NCBI GenBank assembly: GCA_027490575.1
Contig: JAIXXV010000018.1
Coordinates: 1-34,393 of the forward strand
Length of the DNA: 34,393 nt
Direction: 5' to 3'
Source: a bacterium
GTDB taxonomy: Bacteria; Patescibacteriota; Minisyncoccia; Phycocordibacterales; CAIZLB01
The position numbers and the translations under genes were made by a program. Below, piece by piece: positions 6,663 through 12,732 of the stretch. The notes below the pieces were generated by a model. It did not search any database. It was not told the DNA's origin and saw only the letters and a program-made list of their open reading frames with translations. Numbering within the stretch: the first letter of the stretch is position 1; each line of letters opens with the position of its first letter.

Positions 6663-7820
6663 ATGTCCGAGACCTTTCTAAAGGCACAGACTGAGGCTCG
6701 TGCTCGTGCGTGGGAAGCTGCTAAGGCTCTTCTCGACAACGCTGCTGCTGAGAAGCGTGACCTGACTGCTGAAGAGCAGGTTCAGTTTGACCGCATCAAC
6801 GCAGACCTAGACGAGCGTGCTGCCGCTATTGACAACATTCGCAAGATCGAAGAGCGTGAGGCTAAGGCCGCCGAACTTTCTCGTGGTCTTGAGATTGCAA
6901 CCCCTAAGTCCGACTCTGACCTACTGCGTGCTATCGCTCGTGGTGAGGTTCGTGGTCACAACTTCGAGGCTCGCACCCTAGTTCCAAACAGCAACCTAGT
7001 CCCAACCGGTTTCTTCGACCAGGTTTGGATGCGTGCTCGTGAGGTTGGCCCAATGCTTCGTGTTGGCAACATCCTCAACACCGCATCGGGTGAGGACATT
7101 GTGTTCCCAACCCTAACCGCATACAGCTCTGCTGGTCTTGTGGCTGCTGGTGGAACCATTGCCGAGTCTGAGCCAACCTTCAGCTCTGTAACCATCGGAT
7201 CTTACAAGTATTCTTTCCTCGTGCCTGTGTCCGAGGAACTACTAGTAGATAGCGGGGTCTCGCTAGAGGCTGAATTGGCAAAGGCTGGTGGTAACTCCAT
7301 CGGTTTCGCCGTCAACACCGCTCTAACCACCGGAACTGGCTCAAGCCAGCCAAACGGTGTTGTGACCGCTGCTTCGTCTGCTGTTACTGGAACTGCTGCT
7401 GCTGGTGCTCCAACTGGTGATGACATCATCAACCTTTACTACTCGCTAGACGGTGCTGTGCGTGCAGCTACTAACTTCGCTTTCATGGCGAACGCAACCA
7501 CCATCTCCAGCATCCGTAAGCTAAAGGACACCACTGGACAATACTTGTTCCAGCCTGCTCTAGCTGCTGGCACTCCAGACACCCTATTGGGCCGCCCACT
7601 AGTTGAGAACCCAGCAATGGCTTCTGGAACTTCTGCAAAGTCCATCCTTGCTGGTGACTGGGATGCTTACCGAGTTCGTGTTGCTGGTGGCCTTCAGGTC
7701 GCTCAGTCAGCTGACTACCAGTTCAACCTTGGAGTGGTCAACTACCGCTTCCAGATTCGTGTTGACGGTGACTTGCTAGACACCACCGCAATCAAGTTCT
7801 ACAAGGGTGCAACCGCCTAG
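6663..7820 (+). CDS. Major capsid protein, HK97 fold
   Basis: A 385-residue protein with a strong ribosome site (TAAGGAGAATC) and its own promoter region. Residues 1-85 are a charged coiled-coil delta/scaffold domain (TAEEQVQFDRINADLDERAA) of the kind removed by the prohead protease. The capsid fold follows: LVPTGFFDQVWMRAREVGP, the SYKYSFLVPVSEELLVDS segment, a NPAMASG stretch and a closing FNLGVVNYRFQIRVDGDL motif. It is flanked by terminators and has the most regular, apparently highly expressed codon choice in the window. Confidence 0.96.
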   Translation: MSETFLKAQTEARARAWEAAKALLDNAAAEKRDLTAEEQVQFDRINADLDERAAAIDNIRKIEEREAKAAELSRGLEIATPKSDSDLLRAIARGEVRGHNFEARTLVPNSNLVPTGFFDQVWMRAREVGPMLRVGNILNTASGEDIVFPTLTAYSSAGLVAAGGTIAESEPTFSSVTIGSYKYSFLVPVSEELLVDSGVSLEAELAKAGGNSIGFAVNTALTTGTGSSQPNGVVTAASSAVTGTAAAGAPTGDDIINLYYSLDGAVRAATNFAFMANATTISSIRKLKDTTGQYLFQPALAAGTPDTLLGRPLVENPAMASGTSAKSILAGDWDAYRVRVAGGLQVAQSADYQFNLGVVNYRFQIRVDGDLLDTTAIKFYKGATA

Positions 7821-7840
7821 TAGATACCTACGCAACAGAG

Positions 7841-7869
7841 AACCCTCGGCAGAAATGTCGGGGGTTTTC
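7841..7869 (+). terminator. Terminator after the capsid gene
   Basis: AACCCTCG (7841-7848) pairs with CGGGGGTT (7859-7866), including one T-G wobble, around a ten-base loop, running into TTTTCT. It lies 21 bases after the capsid stop codon. It would set high capsid expression apart from the sugar genes downstream. Confidence 0.75.
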
Positions 7870-7900
7870 TGCTAAGGTGAAGAAAGAAGAAAGGCAAGAA

Positions 7901-9112
7901 ATGGGCAACCCTAAAAAGCAAGAGCAAATCAACGGCAGCGTGAGTTGGTTCAGTAACGGTATCAACCAACCGACTGGCTATGGACAGCAGTCATGGGAAG
8001 TCGTGACTCGTATGAAGCGTCACGGCATAGATGTAGCCTCAATCGCCAACTACGGGCGAGAGGGTGTCAACGGCTTTGTAGAAACACCATTTGGCAAAAT
8101 CCCTGAATACGCAAGAGGAGTAGACCTTTACAGCAATGACTCTGCTCCGGTGTCTCACGCACACCACATCAGCAAAGACATCACTAAGCCCTCGATGTTT
8201 ATGACCTTGTTCGATACTTGGGTGCTGACCAATCCTGAGTTCGACAAGATTCCTAAGATCGCAAGCTGGACACCGCTTGACCATGTATCTATGCCACCAG
8301 CCGTAAAGAAGTGGTTGGACAAGCCGAATGTGCTACCAATCGCAATGGCTCCATTTGGTGTAGAACAGATGGCAGAAGTGGGCATTGAGTCCACCTACAT
8401 CCCTCACGCCATTGACACTCACATCTTCAAGCCAACAGAGACAATCGAAGGGCAAATCACTCGCCGCTTTCTAAATGTCAAAGACGATGACTTCTTGATT
8501 GTTGTGAACGCAGCCAACAAAGCCAATAAGTCCATCCACCGGAAATCATTTTCCGAGTTGCTAATGGCCTTCAGCGTATTCCGCAAGAAAGTCCCAAATG
8601 CTTATCTCTACATCCATACCGAGCCGACAGGCATCTATGGCGGCTTTCACCTGCCACGCCTCGCTGCTGCCTGTGGTCTGCCTATGGATGCTGTGCTATT
8701 CCCTAACCCGATTGACTACCGCTTTGGCTTTGAGCGTGAGCACCTAGCTGCAATCTACTCAGCAGCAGATGTTGTCGCTCAGTTGTCTTATGGCGGTGGC
8801 TATGAGCTTCCTATCATGGAAGCCCAGGCCTGTGGTAAGCGAGTAATCTCAATCAACTGGACTGCACCAAAAGACCTAGTATCAGAGGATGGCTACCTCG
8901 TCAACGGGCAGTTGTTCTGGGATGAGGCTCAGCTTGCTTGGTTCAAGATTCCTCACATCGGCTCAATCACTCAGGCACTTGAGAACGCCTACGATGACAC
9001 CAGAGCTAACGGATCTCACAGCGAGGTAAGCCGCAAGTTTGCCAAGCAGTTTGATGCTGAGAAGGTCTGGCTTGAGAACTGGTTACCATTCCTCAAGGAA
9101 CACCTAAAGTGA
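7901..9112 (+). CDS. Glycosyltransferase, GT4-like (GT-B fold)
   Basis: The ATG at 7901 has AAGG six bases upstream; a GTG at 7877 would add eight lysine/glutamate-rich residues and is less likely. The product has 403 residues. The N-terminal half has the SWFSNGINQPTGYGQQSW opening typical of retaining GT-B enzymes. The C-terminal half has the nucleotide-sugar signature SYGGGYELPIMEAQACGKRV, in which the E-x7-E pattern binds the donor. No signal or membrane segment. It lies immediately after the capsid terminator and overlaps the next glycosyltransferase by four bases. A role in decorating virion proteins or modifying host sugars is inferred; donor and acceptor are unknown. Confidence 0.9.
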   Translation: MGNPKKQEQINGSVSWFSNGINQPTGYGQQSWEVVTRMKRHGIDVASIANYGREGVNGFVETPFGKIPEYARGVDLYSNDSAPVSHAHHISKDITKPSMFMTLFDTWVLTNPEFDKIPKIASWTPLDHVSMPPAVKKWLDKPNVLPIAMAPFGVEQMAEVGIESTYIPHAIDTHIFKPTETIEGQITRRFLNVKDDDFLIVVNAANKANKSIHRKSFSELLMAFSVFRKKVPNAYLYIHTEPTGIYGGFHLPRLAAACGLPMDAVLFPNPIDYRFGFEREHLAAIYSAADVVAQLSYGGGYELPIMEAQACGKRVISINWTAPKDLVSEDGYLVNGQLFWDEAQLAWFKIPHIGSITQALENAYDDTRANGSHSEVSRKFAKQFDAEKVWLENWLPFLKEHLK

Positions 9113-9756
9113 TACCAGTCCTAGGGTTTGCAACCCTCACTCGCTTTGATTTGGCACAGCGGTTGATTGACTCTATTGACCACCCTGTCGAGCATCTGGT
9201 TATTGTTGACAACTCAGGCAAGATGGAGTTTGAGCCAAAGGCAAATCCCTTTGTTGTGAACACTTGGATTATTAGAGTGCCTAGCGGTCTTGGTGCTAAC
9301 GGTGCTTGGAATCTCATTATCAAGTCAACGCCTCACGCACCTTATTGGGTTATCCCAAATGATGACGCTTACTTTGAGGCAGGTGCATTGGCAACCATCG
9401 AGGCAGAGGTTGACACAACCAAGTTCAACTTTTTGAACATCAACCCAAAGTGGTCATGTGTTATCCCGACTGAGGAAAGTGTTATGAAGGCAGGCCTTTG
9501 GGATGAGGTCTTTCACCCGATTTATTTTGATGACGATGAGTATGAGTGGCGTATGCAAAAACTTGGCGTGGAGTTCCACACCATCAACGCAACAGTCCAC
9601 CACAACAACAGCTCAACTTTGCAGAGTGGCTTCAGGGCTGCGAATGACCGCACCTTTGCTCGCAACTCAGCAGTATTCAGAAACAAGGTAGTAGCAGAGG
9701 ACACAGGGATCAGAGGTTGGTCTCTGCAAGTAAGAAGGGAAAACAGATGGGACTAA
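9109..9756 (+). CDS. Glycosyltransferase, GT2-like
   Basis: A 215-residue protein with a GTG start inside the stop of the GT4 gene (GTGA). The N-terminus has the GT-A layout: GFATLTRFDLAQRLIDSI, then LVIVDNSG, then PNDDAYF as the metal-binding acidic motif. IYFDDDEYEWRMQKLG (about residues 138-153) resembles the acceptor-site and base region of rhamnosyltransferase-like GT2 enzymes. It is shorter than most GT2 proteins but looks complete. Coupling to both neighbours shows a dedicated sugar operon. Substrates cannot be read from sequence. Confidence 0.82.
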   Translation: MIPVLGFATLTRFDLAQRLIDSIDHPVEHLVIVDNSGKMEFEPKANPFVVNTWIIRVPSGLGANGAWNLIIKSTPHAPYWVIPNDDAYFEAGALATIEAEVDTTKFNFLNINPKWSCVIPTEESVMKAGLWDEVFHPIYFDDDEYEWRMQKLGVEFHTINATVHHNNSSTLQSGFRAANDRTFARNSAVFRNKVVAEDTGIRGWSLQVRRENRWD

Positions 9757-10166
9757 ACATTTTTACGGCTGGCACATTTGACTTGATTCACTCAGGTCAT
9801 GTCAACTTTTTGCGAGAGTGTGCTCAGCTCGGAGATGTAACTGTTGTGCTCAACACAGATGAGTTCATTGAGCGTTACAAAGGCAAGCCACCAGTCATGT
9901 CCTATGACGAGCGGTTTCAGATTCTCAGCGAGTTCAGATGTGTCAAAAACATCTTTCCGAATTGGGCAAATGAGAACTGTGCCGCAGTAGTTGATGACCT
10001 ACGACCTGACATTGTTGCCATCGGTTCAGACTGGGCTAAGAAAGACTATTACAAGCAGATGGGCTTTGATCAGAACTGGCTTGATGAACGCAACATAAAA
10101 CTGCTCTACATTCCCTATACTCAGGGCATCAGCACCACAGACATCAAGCGTAGGTTGCAAGGGTAG
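9747..10166 (+). CDS. Cytidylyltransferase-like protein, TagD/RfaE type
   Basis: The ATG at 9747 follows GAAGGGA at six bases, giving 139 residues and a ten-base overlap with the GT2 gene. GTFDLIHSGHVNFL is the nucleotide-binding HxGH motif of the family that makes CDP-glycerol, CDP-ethanolamine or ADP-heptose. The late signature reads PYTQGISTTDIKRR, where glycerol-3-phosphate cytidylyltransferases usually have an arginine in place of the tyrosine, so the substrate may differ. It would supply an activated donor for the two glycosyltransferases ahead of it. Confidence 0.88.
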   Translation: MGLNIFTAGTFDLIHSGHVNFLRECAQLGDVTVVLNTDEFIERYKGKPPVMSYDERFQILSEFRCVKNIFPNWANENCAAVVDDLRPDIVAIGSDWAKKDYYKQMGFDQNWLDERNIKLLYIPYTQGISTTDIKRRLQG

Positions 10167-10169
10167 AAT
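10164..10169 (+). promoter_or_regulatory. Candidate -10 element for the head-tail operon
   Basis: TAGAAT overlaps the stop codon of the nucleotidyltransferase gene and ends six bases before the ATG at 10176, as expected for a leaderless transcript. There is no ribosome site before that ATG. It shares the nine-mer TAGAATAGA with the capsid promoter region. It would restart transcription after the sugar module. Confidence 0.55.
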
Positions 10170-10175
10170 AGAGAC

Positions 10176-10772
10176 ATGGCAATCACTAACGGTTACAGCA
10201 CACTTGCTCAGGTCAAGTCCGCTCTTCGCATCACCGACAATGTTGATGACTCGCTGCTAGAGATGGCGATTGAGTCTGCCTCTCGTGCCATTGACCAATA
10301 CACCAACCGCATTTTCTACAACGCCGGAACTGCTGTGCGTTACTACGCACCAAGCGATGACTTCAATGTTGACACCGATGATCTCATCAGCCTCACCACC
10401 CTCGCAACCATGAGCGATGATGACCAGGTGTATGACACCACTTGGACTGCTACCGACTACCAGCTAGAGCCGCTGAACGGCTTTGCAGACGGCATCACAC
10501 AGCCTTACAACCACATCAGAGCAGTTGGTGACTACACCTTCCTAACTATCGGCGGTGAGGCTACCATCAAGGTCACAGGTGTTTGGGGCTGGAACGCTGT
10601 CCCAATTCAGGTGACTCAGGCTTGTGTGATTCAGGCATCCCGCATCTACAAGCGACTAGACAGCCCACTAGGAATCATCTCCGGTGAGCTTGGCTCAATG
10701 CGTGTTGGCTCTCGTATTGACCCAGATGTCGCACAGCTTGTTGACTCGCTACGCAGGATCAGGTTTGCATAG
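10176..10772 (+). CDS. Head-tail connector, gp6-like
   Basis: A 198-residue protein with the typical opening YSTLAQVKSALRITDNVDDSLLEMAIESASRAIDQYTNR, a helical layout shared by HK97 gp6-type adaptors that bind below the portal. The C-terminus (QACVIQASRIYKRLDSPLGI, DPDVAQLVDSLRRIRF) is also usual for the group. The first gene after the sugar module; its stop overlaps the GTG of the next gene (TAGTG). Confidence 0.85.
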   Translation: MAITNGYSTLAQVKSALRITDNVDDSLLEMAIESASRAIDQYTNRIFYNAGTAVRYYAPSDDFNVDTDDLISLTTLATMSDDDQVYDTTWTATDYQLEPLNGFADGITQPYNHIRAVGDYTFLTIGGEATIKVTGVWGWNAVPIQVTQACVIQASRIYKRLDSPLGIISGELGSMRVGSRIDPDVAQLVDSLRRIRFA

Positions 10773-11179
10773 TGGCGAGCATCGCAGAACTCAGAACCGA
10801 ACTTGCTGCCAATGTCGGCACTATCGCAGGGCTAAGAACCTCTGAGTTTATTCCTGACAATCCAAACCCACCCATCGCCATTGTGCAGTTTGACCGAGCA
10901 CAGTATCACTTGGACATGAGAAACGGGATGGCAGAATACAACTTTGTTGTGCAGCTAATCGTTGGTCGTGTTGACGAGCGAACCGCACAAAGAAACCTCG
11001 ATGCTTACTGCTCAAGCACAGGCAGCTCATCTGTCCTGCTTGCGGTAGAATCGAACAGGACACTAAACGGTAAGGCCTTTGACTGTGTAGTGACCGAAAT
11101 GTCTAGCTATGGCCCTGTCCTAGTAAATGACACAACCTATCTCGGTGCTGAGTTCCAAATCCGAGTGCTTGCAAGCTAA
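10772..11179 (+). CDS. Tail-terminator or head-tail joining protein
   Basis: A 135-residue protein with GTG start inside the preceding stop. It begins with a helix (SIAELRTELAANVGTI) followed by alternating strands (PPIAIVQFDRAQYHLDM, AEYNFVVQLIVGRVDER) and a helix with QRNLDAYC. This order and its place between connector and major tail protein match tail terminator or completion proteins of siphoviruses, which cap the tail tube. The call rests mainly on position and fold pattern. Confidence 0.65.
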   Translation: MASIAELRTELAANVGTIAGLRTSEFIPDNPNPPIAIVQFDRAQYHLDMRNGMAEYNFVVQLIVGRVDERTAQRNLDAYCSSTGSSSVLLAVESNRTLNGKAFDCVVTEMSSYGPVLVNDTTYLGAEFQIRVLAS

Positions 11180-11192
11180 TAAGGAGAAATAA

Positions 11193-11603
11193 ATGGCAAA
11201 GTTGGTTCTGACCAACGCAGTAGTCAAGATCAACGGAACTGACTACTCCTCAAATGTAAACCAGGTGGAAATCGCTGTTACCTCAGATGAGGTTGACACC
11301 ACCGCTTTCAGCTCGACTGGTTGGAGAACCGTAACTGGTGGTCTAAAGTCCGGCTCTGTAACCGTATCGCTTCACAACGACTACGCTGCTGCTGCGATTG
11401 ACTCGGCTCTATGGCCGCTGCTCAACACCCTAGCAACTGTTGTTGTATTGCCTAACGGCACTGCTGCTGCTGCTGGAAACCCAAGCTACACCTTCACCGC
11501 TCTAGTCAACAACCTAACCCCAATTTCGGGTTCTGTTGGAGACCTAGCAACCCAGAACCTAACCTGGCCTATCTCTGGTGAAGTAACCAGGGCAACCGCC
11601 TAA
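11193..11603 (+). CDS. Major tail (tube) protein
   Basis: A 136-residue protein with a very good ribosome site (AAGGAGAAATAAATG). It is beta-rich throughout, with VNQVEIAVTSDEVDTTAFSS and GWRTVTGGLKSGSVTVSLH, the features of tube-forming tail proteins of actinobacterial siphoviruses. Its Ala/Thr-rich, regular codon use suits an abundant structural protein. It lies directly before the frameshifted chaperone genes, as in lambda-like gene order. Confidence 0.88.
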   Translation: MAKLVLTNAVVKINGTDYSSNVNQVEIAVTSDEVDTTAFSSTGWRTVTGGLKSGSVTVSLHNDYAAAAIDSALWPLLNTLATVVVLPNGTAAAAGNPSYTFTALVNNLTPISGSVGDLATQNLTWPISGEVTRATA

Positions 11604-11630
11604 GAACCCAAAACAGAAAGGGGACTATAA

Positions 11631-11888
11631 ATGAAAATCAAACTAGAGGTTGAATACAACTCTGGTGACAAGGTAGAGGTCATCTGCTCTGCTCCTGACA
11701 TTGTCAAGTTCGAAGATAAGTTCAACATGGCAATCACTAAGGCTGCACAGGACATGAGACTAACTCACCTGCTGTTCTTGGCTCACTCCGCATTGAGCAG
11801 GACAAAGCAGACTGATCTCGACTTTGAGAAATGGACTGAGACTGTCGAAGAAGTTGGCGGCGTAGAAACCCCAAAATCGAAGGGCTAG
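11631..11888 (+). CDS. Tail assembly chaperone, short form (gpG-like)
   Basis: An 85-residue protein with ribosome site AGGGGA. It opens with strands KIKLEVEYNSGDKVEVICS and continues with helices (DIVKFEDKFNMAITKAAQ, LTHLLFLAHSALSR). Position between the major tail protein and the tape measure is diagnostic of the G/GT chaperone pair that coats the tape measure during tail assembly. It ends at the TAG at 11886 unless the ribosome slips at 11870-11876. Confidence 0.85.
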   Translation: MKIKLEVEYNSGDKVEVICSAPDIVKFEDKFNMAITKAAQDMRLTHLLFLAHSALSRTKQTDLDFEKWTETVEEVGGVETPKSKG

Positions 11889-12025
11889 GTGACAGCTCCC
11901 AGCATTGGGAGATTGCCGCCCTAGCCGTTGAGACAGGCATCGCACCAAGCCTCTTACTGCAAGAGTCTGAGCGAATGAGGTTCACAATGGCTCGCTACCT
12001 AATCTGGCGAGCACAACAAAGGTAA
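11631..12025 (+). CDS. Tail assembly chaperone, frameshifted long form (gpGT-like)
   Basis: A -1 slip at 11870-11876 joins the first 82 residues to a second frame that runs to the TAA at 12023, giving about 131 residues. The added part reads HWEIAALAVETGIAPSLLL then MARYLIWRAQQR, which is the pattern of gpT domains in phages of Gram-positive hosts. This second frame has no start codon with a ribosome site and would otherwise be an unexplained 130-base gap. The fusion is inferred from the slippery sequence and the family rule that this pair uses frameshifting. Confidence 0.82.
11870..11876 (+). promoter_or_regulatory. Programmed -1 frameshift site
   Basis: The heptamer C CCA AAA fits X XXY YYZ in the zero frame of the short chaperone. 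After a one-base backward slip both codons re-pair (CCC, AAA) and translation continues in the gpT frame. It lies four codons before the zero-frame stop. No strong downstream pseudoknot was recognised; GACAGCTCC and the CCCAGCATTGGGAG hairpin at 11897-11910 could stimulate the slip. Confidence 0.75.
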
Positions 12026-12053
12026 CCACTCCGCAAGGGGTGGTTTTCCTTTT
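12025..12053 (+). terminator. Intrinsic terminator after the tail chaperones
   Basis: ACCACTCC (12025-12032) pairs with GGGGTGGT (12037-12044), with one T-G wobble, closed by the stable tetraloop GCAA, then TTTTCCTTTT. The stem begins with the last base of the gpGT stop codon. It separates the abundant tube and chaperone transcript from the tape measure region. TAGACT (12055-12060) just after it may be a restarting -10 element. Confidence 0.85.
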
Positions 12054-12078
12054 GGTAGACTTGACGGAGAGGTGACGG

Positions 12079-12732
12079 ATGCTAAAAATGCTACTTGTGA
12101 ACAAGACTGGTCAGCCTTACTCTGTGCAGGACATTCGTGCATTGCAGAAGAAACTCAGAGAAATTGAACCTGAACTACGCAGAGAGTTTTTGCGTGAGGT
12201 CAAAGCTATCGGTAAAGAGCCTCAAAAGGCAATTAGAGATGCAATCCCAACCGAGAGCCCTCTAAGTGGTATGAACCCTGCTACCAGGGGTCGCAACGCA
12301 ACCCTGCAATGGGGCAAGGTAAGTAAGGGAGCAAAGTCTGGCGGAGCTAAGTCAACCACTATCCGCTTCCGCACACAGGCTGGCGGCAAGTCTTTGACCG
12401 CAACTCTGCTCGGCATCAGAGTCAACTCAGCGGCTTCATCGGTTGCTGACTACGCAGGGCGATCAGGTCGCTACATTGGCAAAGGTTACAAAGCATCCGG
12501 CTACTCAAAGCTTATTCGCCGCACCTATAAAGACGGTTCGCAATCGGTAGGATTCAAAAGAGAAGCAACTGCCAAGGGCGGTCAAGCTTTCATCCAGAAT
12601 CTAAATGACAAACTAGGCAATAAGCCATCACGCATGGCATGGAAAGCTGTTGAAAAGAGCTTGCCAGCAACATCAAAGTCAATTCAGTTTGTCATTGACA
12701 AATGGATTATCAAATACATGAAAGGCTTCTAA
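12079..12732 (+). CDS. Minor tail protein, HK97 gp10-like
   Basis: A 217-residue, strongly basic protein with ribosome site GGAGAGG. The first 50 residues are helical (DIRALQKKLREIEPELRREF), followed by the PKAIRDAIPTESPLSG segment, a beta region, and a C-terminus with many lysines (KPSRMAWKAVEKSLP). This outline resembles HK97-gp10-like tail completion proteins, though such genes normally lie before the major tail gene. Here it sits between chaperones and tape measure. The tape measure ATG follows its stop directly. Confidence 0.6.
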   Translation: MLKMLLVNKTGQPYSVQDIRALQKKLREIEPELRREFLREVKAIGKEPQKAIRDAIPTESPLSGMNPATRGRNATLQWGKVSKGAKSGGAKSTTIRFRTQAGGKSLTATLLGIRVNSAASSVADYAGRSGRYIGKGYKASGYSKLIRRTYKDGSQSVGFKREATAKGGQAFIQNLNDKLGNKPSRMAWKAVEKSLPATSKSIQFVIDKWIIKYMKGF

